A DNA stretch of 64,000 bases, taken from positions 32,440,293 to 32,504,292 of the forward strand of contig NC_056047.1 in NCBI RefSeq assembly GCF_004379255.2, read 5' to 3'. A model generated the notes under the pieces. The model saw nothing but the letters and a program-made list of their open reading frames with translations. It was not told the DNA's origin and did no database searches. The stretch is from Salvia splendens. Lineage: Eukaryota; Streptophyta; Magnoliopsida; Lamiales; Lamiaceae. Every line of letters begins with the position of its first letter. Position 1 is the stretch's first letter. The translations under genes and the position numbers were made by a program. Positions 44,995 through 55,603 of this stretch are shown here, piece after piece.

Positions 44995-45950
44995 TGAATG
45001 GATCTGTACATTATGTAATGTTTGTGTGGTAATTACTTGAATGCAATGTTTGTGTGGTCATTACTTGAATGGATCTGTACATTATGTAACTATTTTTATG
45101 CATTATATATCGTGAATCATGCATCATGTGACTGTTGTTGTATATGATCAAAGAGTGAATGGAATAGTTGTATGTTTATTACTTGATTTACTCAGTGCAT
45201 TATTTGCCTGTTTGAATGCATTATTTACCATGTTTTGTACTTAATGTGACTGCTTTTGTAAAGCCTTCGAAGAGCGAAGGCAATATTTATATGTGAATTG
45301 TTTTAATGAATTTGTACATTATTTAACTATTTCTATGCATTATATACATGTTTCATGCATCAAGTGGTTGCTGTTGTACATGAGTTAAAGAGTGAATGGA
45401 ATATTTTTATGTTCATAACTAGCCTGAATCTGTCCATTATGTAGCTATTTCTATACATTGTTTTTCATGTTTTATGCATCATTTGACTGCTGTTGTACAT
45501 GAGTCTAAGAGTGAATGGAATATTTTTATATGTTCATTACTTAAGTGATTCTGTTAATTATTTGGCTATTTGAATGCATTATTTATCCTGTTTTATGCAT
45601 CATGTGACTATTGTTGTACATGTGTCAAAGAGTGAATGGAATATTTGTTTGTTTATTACTTGACCGGATCTGTACATTATATAGTTATTTTAGTGCATTA
45701 TTTATCATGGTTTATGTTTTATGTGACTGTAGTTGGACATGTGACAATGGGTGATTGCAATATTCATGGTACATTTGTTGATTTATTCTGAACATTATTT
45801 GATTATTAAAATGCATTATGTATCAGTTTTTAGGCATTATTTTGATGCTTCTGTACAAGGGTGTATAAGTGAATGCAATATAACTGTCCACATTATTTTA
45901 TTCAGTCTGTACATTATGTAACTAATTGTATGTTATTATTCTGTATGTTG
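44995..45950. repeat. About 118-bp tandem array with GCATTATT motifs (element B)
   Basis: About eight degenerate units, each with CTGTACATTATNTAACTATT, TGCATTATTTATCATGTTTTA, GTGACTGCTGTTGTACATG and AGAGTGAATGGAATATTTGT (first and last bases vary). One more unit and a half follows at about 46205-46410. Confidence 0.8.
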
Positions 45951-45959
45951 TACAACATC

Positions 45960-46195
45960 AAAGCAGCTAAGATTGGACATCAACGAGGCGGTCGATGATA
46001 TACTGCCAGTAGAAATTGCCCAGAAATTCCGGGAGCGATTAGCAGAGGCCGGGACTAGTACAGCTCTGGAAGAGACGGAGGATAGGAAACTAAGGGGTAG
46101 GAACGTCGACCATCTGTATTGTCGACGAACCCCTACAGAGTTTCTTAATTGTATAAAGAGTTTAACTCCATGGCAGAAGGAAGTCGTACGGAACT
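45960..46195 (+). pseudogene. Captured coding fragment, transposon-associated-protein-like
   Basis: An open stretch inside the repeat array reads DINEAVDDILPVEIAQKF, then EETEDRKLRGRNVDHLY, PTEFLNCIKSLTPWQKEVV. The last block resembles the N-terminal region of plant Ulp1-protease-like or mobile-domain proteins often carried by transposons (conserved sense: residues followed by a GFGSLL-like motif, here missing). Array sequence resumes directly at both sides. The assignment is tentative. Confidence 0.35.
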
Positions 46196-46409
46196 TGTAC
46201 ATGAGTCTAAGAGTAAATGCAATATTTGTACATTATTTAGCTATTTTTCTATGCATTATTTATCCTGTATTATGCATCATTAGACTGCTGTTGTACATGA
46301 GTCTAAGAATGAATGCAATATTTGTATGTTAATTACTTGAGTGATTCTGTACATTATTTGGCTATTTGAATGCATTATTTATCCTGTTTTAGGTATCACG
46401 TGGTTGCTG

Positions 46410-47440
46410 TTGTACATACTACACCCTAGCCCCTAGGCTTGTTAAACCCTTAGGAAAAACAAGAAACGTGCGCCAAACATCGAAACACGACACAACTTAA
46501 ATTAAACGGGTCAGGATAAATGTTCATTATATATCACAAATAATGCATTACAGAAACTAAAACCACGCATTACACTACATAATATGTACATTTTGTATAT
46601 CTGTTTTAAAAAATACCTACGCGCTATGCATGTGCAACCCGAGACGAATTACTGCAGCTCGTGTATTTGGACAACGTTTTTTAGACTTAGAACATACTAC
46701 ACCCTAGCCCTAGACTTGTTAAACCCTTAGGGAAAACAAGAAAAGTGCGTAAAACATCGAAACACGACACAACCTAAATAAAACGGGGCACGATAAATGT
46801 TCATTACATACCACAAATAATGCATTACAGAAACTAAAACTACGCATTACACTACATAATATGTATATTATGTATATTTGTTTTAAAAAAATGCCTAAGC
46901 GCTATGCATGTGCAACCCCAGACGAATTACTGCAGCTCGTGTATTTGGACAACGTTTTTTAGACTTAGAACATACTACACCCTAGCCCCTAGGCTTGTTA
47001 AACCCTTAGGGAAAACAAGAAACGTGCGTAAAACATCGAAACACGACACAACCTAAATTAAACGGGTAAGGGTAAATGTTCATTACATACCACAAATAAT
47101 GCATTACAGAAACTAAACTATGCATTATACTACACAATATGTACATTATGTATATCTGTTTTAAAATATACCTACGCGTTATGCATGTGGAAACCCAGAC
47201 GAATTACTACAGCTCGTGTATTTGGACAACGTTTTTTAGACTTAGAACATACTACACCCTAGCCCCTAGGCTTGTTAAACCCTTAGGGAAAACAAGAAAC
47301 GTGCGCCAAACATCGAAACACGACAAAACTTAAATTAAACGCGTCAGTATAAATGTTCATTACATATCACAAATAATGCATTACAGAAACTAAACTACGC
47401 ATTATACTATATAATATGTACATTATGTGTACGTTTTGCG
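46410..47440. repeat. 279-bp tandem array, about 3.6 copies (element B)
   Basis: The start motif CATACTACACCCTAGCCC recurs at about 46413, 46690, 46969 and 47248. Each unit has CGAAACACGACACAACTTAA, ATAATGCATTACAGAAACTA and ATTACTGCAGCTCGTGTATT. Units are nearly identical, so the array is young or homogenised. Confidence 0.9.
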
Positions 47441-48165
47441 AGGCTTCCTCCTTGTCAAACCGCACGAAGCCATAGCCCATCGAGTTCTCGTTGTGATCGA
47501 CTGCGATCTTACAAGAGAGCACAGTTCCGAAGGCAGAGAAGGTCTCGAAGAGCGCCTTCGTGTCGATTGCTTGATCCAGATTCTTGATGAAGAGATTAGC
47601 ATATCCACTTTTCCGGAGGCTAGGATCTCTGTGAGAGAACATGATCCGGATTTGCTTTCCATTGACATGAGTGAAATTCAAAGCATCTTTTGCATTAGAA
47701 GCTGCACATTATCACAATTTTAAGCCATCAAACATAAAACATTTCACTCAGGAATTGTATCTATCATCACTTATAAGCTGCTAAATGAGAATCATAATTC
47801 ATAAGGAAATACGAATTGGAAAATTGTACACACACAGTTCATTCAGATTGGGGATCTGAATAATCAAATCACACCATCATCACTATTAATTCAATGATAT
47901 TCCAACAAAAAAAATATGTGGAGTAATGAATTGGAGATGCATGCTAATGAAAAAACAGAATGAATTACGATCACCGTCGATCGGAGAATTGAAATTGACG
48001 TAGGCATATCCGAGCGACGATCGGCGTGTCACATCTCTGCAAATCCTGACGGAGGCGACAGGCGTAACGTGGCTGAATAGATCGTAGAGCTTGCTCTCGT
48101 CGATGGAGAAAGAATGAAACGAAATCAATAAACATGGGCGAAAAGCGGGTGAATTACCTTCTTCC
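47441..48165 (-). pseudogene. Captured poly(A)-binding protein (PABP) gene fragment
   Basis: Minus strand. Upstream exon (about 48120-47993): ESKLYDLFSHVTPVASV, then RRSSLGYAYVNFNSP, the RRM1 of PABP with RNP1. A GT-AG intron follows (about 47992-47704). Downstream exon (about 47703-47441): [28 protein letters not shown] and [18 protein letters not shown], then [13 protein letters not shown], which are the end of RRM1 and most of RRM2. The intron with correct phase shows capture from genomic DNA. The N-terminus of RRM1, RRM3-4 and the MLLE domain are absent. The frame inside each exon is intact. The host protein binds mRNA poly(A) tails. Confidence 0.87.
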
Positions 48166-48242
48166 ATTGATAATCGAACAATCGTGGAAAATCTAAAACT
48201 GTATGCGTTTGATACAGAGACAACGAATCTCTGAAATACCAA

Positions 48243-49040
48243 TTTCTCGCAGTGTGATCAAATCAAAATTAAACCCGGACTAATTGAGAAAGAAATCAGC
48301 GAAATTTGGGAAGAAAATAGGTTGAGAAACTGCACAAAGCCTTAACGGAGTAATTCATGGATGGCTCCAATTCGTGGACATACGTACATGTTTTGAAACT
48401 CATATTATACAACACTCCTGGGCCCATAAATCGGCAGCCCTAGGGGAATGATTGAAAGCCTATGTCACATGAAATAACAAAACCTACAAGCGTGAATGAA
48501 CCGTAGCAACAACAAAACCATTAAACGTAAAAAATGTTTCAATAAACAAATACAGAAGCACACCAACATGAAACACGAATTTGCTGATCTAAGAAGATTG
48601 GGTCATTCGACTGAATTACAAATAAAAATTGACAGCAACCAAATCAATACACATAGGCGACAATTGCAGTATTACCTTATTCCATTGTTAATCGAAATGC
48701 CGGGGAGGAACCGTATGCATAAGATTTAGATACAATAAAGCTGTTAAACACCAATTAATTGTCGATTTGCTGTATGCTGATAAAACAAGGGATTAAGGAG
48801 AAAGAATTAAACTAAATCAGGAACAAATTTGCTGAGAAACTGCAATAATCCTCGACGGAGGATATCACGCCTCATTCCATAACTAACTACAATAGAGAAT
48901 CTCTATTTTAACCTTCTCACGTTAACAAAGCATGCAATCTGATAATTATAATAAATTATTTAGTCCATTGGATCAGCTTAAATACACAGTGGAGATTAAG
49001 AAAGAGATTGGATTAAATAGGTGAAAAGGATTTGAATACA
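48243..49040. other. Element B right-hand sequence, no gene
   Basis: Includes ATCGGCAGCCCTAGGGGAATG, a degenerate echo of the CTAGCCCCCG repeats of element A, and the right terminus. No coding seen. Confidence 0.5.
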
Positions 49041-50509
49041 ATCCTATATATATATATCCCACATTCACACCATCATAAACAGTTTTTACCCACTTTCTTT
49101 CAAAACCCTAAAGAAAACCGAGAGAGTTAGAAAGGAGAGAAGGGGTGGTGTCGTGTTGAGAAGAAGGCTGCACAAGCTCCAACAACGGGGCTGGACGGCG
49201 ATGACTCCTACTCTGATCAGCAGCAACGCGCTGATGAAACTCTGAGGAGGCAGCGGCGGCGGTGTCGCAGCGAGAGGCTGGCAGATCAAAGAGAGAGGGC
49301 TCGAGGCGGAGCGCGATATAACGGATGACGAAGATGGAGAGAGAGTTTGCATAAGAGCTGGGGCGGCCGAGTTCCGACAAGGACGACGGTGGTAACAGCC
49401 CCGTCTAGAGAAGTTGCTCGATGGCGAGCTCACCGTCGATGGACTGCGGTGAGCTAGTAGAGAGAAATAGAGATCATGGTAATTATTCGTTTTTATTTTG
49501 AATTTGGGAATAATGTAGGAGAAAGAGACGTGAGATTTGGATAGATGAGAATAAGGGGGCTGTTGGGTTGAGTTTTCAAAAATATGAGTGGACCCATTCT
49601 GGTATTTGGGCTGCACTACAAATTTTTATTGGAGTCTGGAGTTATTTAATTGGTTGGGATAAGACAATTAATTTTAGTTGAGCCAACGAAATTATCAATG
49701 GCAGTTTTTAGTTGGAATATTAATTAGTTGGGCTGCCTGTTTAATTATTAGGATTGGACTATGAATACAAGAATGATGGGGACATGAATGGCCGACCGGC
49801 GTCGCTCGGGCGGCCACAAAAATTTTGAAAGAGAAAAAGGACTAGCTCTGCGATACATTAAGGTCGAAGTACGGAAATCGGAGTTAAGCAAACTCTTAAG
49901 CGAATGAGGTGGGCTTTCGAACTAAAGTTTTACTGTGGGCTTTCTATCCTACATTATTGTGTAGGCTTACTTTTAAATTTACGCAATAACTTTCAAGTAT
50001 GAGTTATGAGCTTAAATTTCAAATATATTGTGGCATGCCGTATTTTGTTTTTGAGGATGTGCCTATCTGATCGCCTAGTGGGGAGTAAGTCCCTACTAGA
50101 AGTTATGAGTTTAATCGAATTCGGGTTTGTCTAGGGAGTGAGTCCCTATTCAAGCTAGTGTACACAGATGTGATCGTGCGCTATCATTCGAGTTGGCCGG
50201 TCCAGTGATCGAGAATGTGGCCACGTTCTCGTTTCACATATGAGGTTCAGATATGGTACGAGGAGAGAGAAAAATGGGCTGCAGCCATACTTTTGAGCGA
50301 GAAAATGTTTTGGTGACTTGGTCTTTATAAAACCCTGAGTTCACTTTTAAATGCTGACACAATATTTTATGAAAAATTATTTTGGCATGTGTCCACTGAG
50401 TGCATCAAGTACATAGTCCTGCATTTCTTTTTAAAAATGTGCAGGTTGAGCGTGACGGGTGCGGTGGGAGTTGAGCAAGACCGTTGAAGAAATTTAAGTG
50501 TTTAGAATG

Positions 50510-50592
50510 TGTCATGTCTTCACACGTGGCATATTCCTTCTCTCAAATGCTTCTGTCTTCACACGTGGCATATTCCTTCTCTCAAATGCTTC
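50510..50592. repeat. Perfect 41-bp direct duplication
   Basis: GTCTTCACACGTGGCATATT, then CCTTCTCTCAAATGCTTC occurs twice in direct succession (about 50515 and 50556). The motif CACACGTGGCA holds a G-box (CACGTG). Confidence 0.85.
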
Positions 50593-50871
50593 CGCTAAGT
50601 AATTGTCCTTCTTTTGAGTTCTTGTATCGCTGAGATAATATTCATTTTTTAGTTGTTGATTGTTGAGATACTCTGATTTTATTCGAGCTATTCCCGTTTA
50701 TTTCGAGCTATGGTCGAGTTGTGTTGTTTTCCCCTTTCTTCCCCGCTTCTTTAATCCTCCCCTAGTTGCGATCAACCGTGTTTTCTATCCTTAGAAAATG
50801 CGGGCGTGATAGGACAGTTGTTCTGTATTTTTTGTAATCACTCGTCTTCTGGATAACCGAAGCGAGGATCA

Positions 50872-51140
50872 TCTGATCTATCTGATTATCTGTCTGCACC
50901 CTAAATGGGCAGTCTGATATATGATCTTCCTGATTATCTGTCTGCACCCTAAATGGGCGGTCTGATATATGATCTATCTGATTATCTGTCTGCACCCTAA
51001 GTGGGTGGTCTGATATCTGATCTGTCTGATTATCTGTTTGCACCCTAAATGGGTGATCTGATATTTGATCTGTCTGATTATCTGTCTGCACCCTAAATGT
51101 GTGGTCTGATTATCTGACTGCACCCTAAATGGGTGGTCTA
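50872..51140. repeat. 48-bp tandem repeat, about five copies
   Basis: The unit is CTGATTATCTGTCTGCACCC-TAAATGGGCGGTCTGATATATGATCTAT in two pieces. The 48-bp period keeps the reverse frame open as a 16-residue repeat (RVQTDNQTDQISDHPF). A single unit relative lies near 38700. I take it as a non-coding LTR repeat. Confidence 0.88.
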
Positions 51141-51737
51141 TGGAGAGTCCTCTCGAGGACAAAAATCTGCGTCTGATTTTGTTTTAATCTGGTCCGCGTA
51201 TTCTAGTCTATCACTAAGCACTTAATGGGGCTATATCTGTTTTGATACGTGAGATTGTTGGTGGTTGTTATAGGCGCATTGAAATGTGATGATGTCTGAT
51301 ATTGTTTGTGTAGTTATGTGGGAACGAATGTGATAAAAGTTATAAATGATTGAATGCATGACTTTAGATATGGAAATAGGACGTAAGACAGGCTGTGGGA
51401 AGTATTATGCTGATTTGATAAAATAAAATGAGTGTGAATAAATTAAGTTACTATATAGAAATACGTATCTTGTGAGTAATTCAAAAGAATTATGATGTTT
51501 TGTGGTGTAACATATTAATAACATATCGGGATTATACATGTATAATGAAGATCATCTGATACACACGAATAATTATAAGGATACTATTAACTGTTGATAT
51601 ACATTATTCAAGATCTGCTATTGATATTTTGGCATAGTGTTGATCTTAACGACATGAGAAAATATTTTTAACTGGTTGCGATTTAACATATTTGGATTAT
51701 GATAAAAAAATTTGGTCGGGCGATTAGGGGTGTTACA

Positions 51738-52559
51738 ACTTCATTGTGCAAGGGGTTGGAGAAGGATTCAAGAAGATCATCAAGGTTACAAGGATTCAAC
51801 CTTCGGGATTTATTTGTTTTAGTTCTTATGTTTTCATTGTCTTCCCTTCAATCTATGTTTTTAGTTTATTCTATCATGTGTAACTAAACTCATAGGATTC
51901 TAGGGATGTGTTAGTAACGACTTTGGTTATACAATTCCGTTTTCTGTTTAATATCCTTACTTTGTTTCTTCCTTAAGTTGTTCCATAATACGTAACGTTT
52001 GATTGACACATTCGGTGACGATTTAATATAACTTGCTACATAATCGTGAGTGGAGGTTGGCGAGTTAAATCCACTTAATAGACACTACAATCAGCTTCCT
52101 TTAAAAAGGGACTGTTAATTGAGAGTGAGGACTTTTCAAGGGTCTTAGGAGCTTTTAAGAGTTACGTATCAAGGATTGACGCCCCTAGTGTTTATAATCA
52201 ACGTTTGCATCGCATGAGCATAAGCTAGGTGACTCGTTCTATCAAAGTAAGAACTGTGCTAGGGTGTTATAGTTGGAATTTGTATAACCATAACTGTGAA
52301 TGCACATCCTTGGAATTCTCTTATCTCTTATCTTTTATCTTTGTGATTTGTTTGCAATTAGTTGGTTACTTACTTTTACTTGTTTTTTTTAAAAAAATCC
52401 TCAAAACTCTTGTTTCTCTAGATAGTATTTGACGCTTAGTACATGATAGACAGCTGCAATTATATTCCCTGTGTCCGATATCCCGGTACTGACCTTTAGC
52501 TATACTATTCCTACTCTGTATACTTGCAGGTATTTATAGTGCTAATAAAAAGTGCATCA
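51738..52559 (+). mobile_element. 3' fragment of the TGATACACTCGG-family LTR
   Basis: From CTTCATTGTGCAAGGGGTTG to the LTR end AAAAAGTGCATCA. It matches the reverse of about 26948-27770. The 5' part of the LTR is absent. Confidence 0.82.
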
Positions 52560-52599
52560 GAAAATAACATGATAGTTGACGAATTCATTAAGGCTACAT

Positions 52600-55500
52600 C
52601 TTTTCTATGTCCTAGTTTTATCAAACAGAAGACTAGCAATGGAAAGAGGGAATAGCTGAATTGTCATTTATGCCTGCTAGAAAGCAAGAAAGGCAAGAAA
52701 AATTTGGTGAAGAAGCAAAGAGAAGATGCATTGTAAGTCGGATTGACCTATTCAATAGGACAATGACTTAGATAGCAATGCAACTTCTAAAAGAGAGTAG
52801 GTGCATTGTAAGTCGGATTGACATCTTCTATAGAAGGACAATGGCTCAGGTAGCAATGCAACTTCTAAAAGAGAGTTCCAGATCCAGTTGGGCAGTTGTT
52901 GCAGTGGGAGCTATTTATTTATGCTCACTTTATTGTTTTGTTTTGATAAGTAAGATTTTGATTTATTGGTACAATTTTGTTTAGAAAGAATTCAGTTTCA
53001 ATTTCTAAACTTGTATATGATTAAGCGATGTTCGATGTCATTTTATAATGCGTACATTATTAAGAAATGTGATTCAGATATCTATGATAGTACCATAGAA
53101 AAACATTATAGTATCTAATCTAAACAATATAAATGCAACAAGATTGAGCTTTACACAATCGTTCAACTTCTTAAACAATGAACGATAAAGTATTTATGGC
53201 ACTTAGACATAAGGCCAAGAAAGTACTTAGAGATTGTTCAAACTGATTTTGTCTAACTCAAGTGACTATCGAGATTTTAATAACTTGTTTATTAAATATC
53301 TTGAAGTCAAGAAAGTCTGGTTGATGCACTATAAGTTAGAATCATTTGATGGTTCAAGGCATTCGAAATACTTATAGAGACGCAACATAGAAAGACTAGC
53401 AAGTCTAATTGGTTTGCACCATAGGAGACGAGCAATTAAGATACGTAGTGGGAGTTAAACCTAGTTGACTACTCCAAGCATTCTTCTAAAAGAATGAGAA
53501 AGTCATATAAGAAGATATCGATATCTCTCGTTGATAAGTTCGATATGTGAACAGTTTTACTCAATAACACCTTATCATAGATGGGATATACGTTGGAAAC
53601 AACGAGTTATACCTTAAAGAAACTACCATAACATCAGTATCTTCTACAACACATGAGTTGTGGACTAGAGGTAAGTCTAGTCCAACATATCTTAGGGTGT
53701 GTAGTTATTCCAACACATGTTTTGGAAAAAGTATCCAAGTAATTGGAGTTGCGTACTGAGGTATGTTTTAAGGTTATCCCAAATGATAGAAATGGTATAA
53801 GTTCTAAATTCTTCAGAACTAAAAGGTATTTGTTTATACAGATACTAGGTTGAATGAAGATTATGAGAATAACTACAAGCCTAACAATGATTCTCAAGAT
53901 AGTGAGAATATTTATTTTCCATCTTAACCAAGAAGTCATACCATTAGAAACTTGTGCACTAAGAAAAACAAAGTTTGTACCTATGATTGTAAGAGTCATG
54001 TCGTAATGGGAGCGTTCTTCACGAACATAATAAGTTCATGGTCCTAAGAGAGTCTTTAGACTCAGTCTTAGATCAACTTGAACCTAATCCCTGTAACTAC
54101 AAGGACGCATTGGCTCATTCAGATAATCGTTTTTGTAAAGATGATAGATTATGAATAATAATACAATATAGACAAGAACTTGCGTTACTACCCATAGGCT
54201 ATTTAAGCCAGTGGGAGCTAGTGGATCGACAAGTGTAAACATGGATCTTAAAAGGCTAGAATAATGGCTAATGGGTTATGCCCAGAAAGAATCATCTTCT
54301 CGACTGCCATTCTTCCTTGAGGAGAAGTCTTGAGGAGATCATCTGCATGGAACATCTTCATGGTTATGTAATAAAGGGAAAGAAACACGTGATTTGGAAG
54401 CTTATATAAATCATTTATGTTCTTAGGCAAGGATCTAAATCATAGAACATGTGTTTCATCCTCGTTGTCAAAACTCTTGAATTTGACCAGTGCCCTTAAC
54501 ATAGCTACAAGTACAAGAAAGTTAAAAGTGCACTATATATTTGGTATTTTTTGTACCTTACGATGATGACATCTATAAAAGTTGATAAACAACTAAGAGG
54601 GTTATCTAGTGTAGGAAACTGGTTATCTACCCAGTTTAACGATGAAGGATTTGAGATAAACTAGTTACATTCTAGGCATCTAAGTCTTTAGATTGCTAGA
54701 AAAGAATTTTATATTTTCTTAAAAATCCTACATCTACACAATACTTAGACACTTTGGCATTGAAAATTCCAAAGAAAAGTTTTACTTCTCTAGATGGAAT
54801 TATCTTGTCTCTAGTCAAGCCTTTTTCGACCCTGAATGAATCAAGAAGAACGAGACAAGTTCTATAATTGGAAGTCTCATGTATGTTATGATGTGTATTA
54901 ATTTAGATATTAACTTTGTCGTTGACATAGAAGTTTGATATCATATTAACCATGGTCAAGGATATTGGATTCAGTAAAGAATATACTATAGTACTTGAAG
55001 AAGATTAAATGGTATGTTCTAGTTTACCAGACATCCATGTTATGTCCTTTAGGTTATATCGACCAAATTTTATAATTGATCGATGATCGAGCAAGTCATC
55101 CTCTGACTATGTGTTCCGTTAGGAGTTGAAAACTGAGTCATGAAGGAGTGTGATTACATCACGGACTCTATCATGAAAATTACAAGTGTGGTTTCATCAG
55201 AAACTACTAAGGTAGTTATTCATCTCAGTAACTTCCTAATAGCTTTGACCGTGATTCCGAGTATGCAAATGAGTATTATATTTTGTTATGATTACTCTAG
55301 CCATGCATCTAACTCAAGGAAAACATGACCTGATAAAGCTAAACAAACACATAGAGAGGAAGTATAATATCATTCAGGAGATTGTACAGAAATGAGACAT
55401 ACAAGTAGTCAAGATTGCAATAGAAAACAACCTTGTTGATCCTTTCACTAAATTCCTATCGGGCGGAATATTTAATCGTCATATGAAAGGCATGGGTGTT

Positions 55501-55603
55501 AAGCGCATTAAAGACTCAGACCTGCTTTCTCTATAAGTGGGAGAAATTGAAGGAAATTGAGAGTAATATACTCGAAAGCATGTTTTGAGTATAAGTGGGA
55601 GAT
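52600..55603 (+). pseudogene. Very degenerate Copia gag-pol
   Basis: Scattered matches in order, in shifting frames: VVAVGAIYL (about 52897, protease region), YELWTRGKSSPTYLRV (about 53655, integrase C-terminal region) and finally IERKYNIIQEIVQK, then NNLVDPFTKFLSGGIF (about 55352-55475). The last is the hallmark end of Copia RNase H. The order matches the better-preserved Copia at 61406. Stops and shifts are everywhere, so this is an old copy. A polypurine tract AAGTGGGAGAT (55593-55603) abuts a 3' LTR. The 5' LTR and primer site were not found. Confidence 0.75.

Larger units (their letters stand above)
44196..49045 (+). mobile_element. (TA)n-inserted Pack-TYPE element B with captured genes
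   Basis: Starts AGGGTAGTGTTAATCTCCTT; its right end in reverse starts AGGATTGTATTCAAATCC, the same termini as element A. 4850 bp, with (TA)n of 61 bp at the left and a short one at the right. Contents: the same leader as A (CTTCCATCTACTCACTC), a GCATTATT-rich array, a fragment with DINEAVDDILPVE, a four-copy 279-bp array, and poly(A)-binding-protein exons on the minus strand. Sequence similarity to A is high in the ends and repeats, while the captured genes differ. No transposase. Confidence 0.75.
49058..51737 (+). mobile_element. Gypsy-like LTR, broken, R/U5 part and following sequence
   Basis: After the TA tract (49046-49057, which could be the TATA box) the sequence looks like a transcribed LTR leader: ACTTTCTTTCAAAACCCTAAAG and GAGAGAGTTAGAAAGGAG, then a Ser/Pro-coding-like stretch. 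TTGGCATGTGTCCACTGAGT and, near 50790, TAGAAAATGCGGGCGTGATA resemble the ends of plant chromovirus-type LTRs. GATTAGGGGTGTTACA ends it near 51737. No internal protein-coding region remains. Boundaries and family are uncertain. Confidence 0.4.

Noticed and set aside
49086..49616. 176-codon minus-strand frame, Ser/Pro-rich
   Set aside because: Antisense to what looks like an LTR leader; composition-driven and no recognisable domain.
50762..51091. Possible repeat-protein gene on the minus strand
   Set aside because: Generated by a 48-bp tandem repeat in LTR-like DNA; no independent sign of a gene.
50872..51140. CRISPR-like direct repeats
   Set aside because: Units are contiguous with no unique spacers, and the context is a plant genome.
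33594..52559. The two LTR fragments as halves of one split LTR
   Set aside because: About 320 bp of the LTR is missing between them and no matching TSD flanks the pair; independent truncated copies are equally likely.
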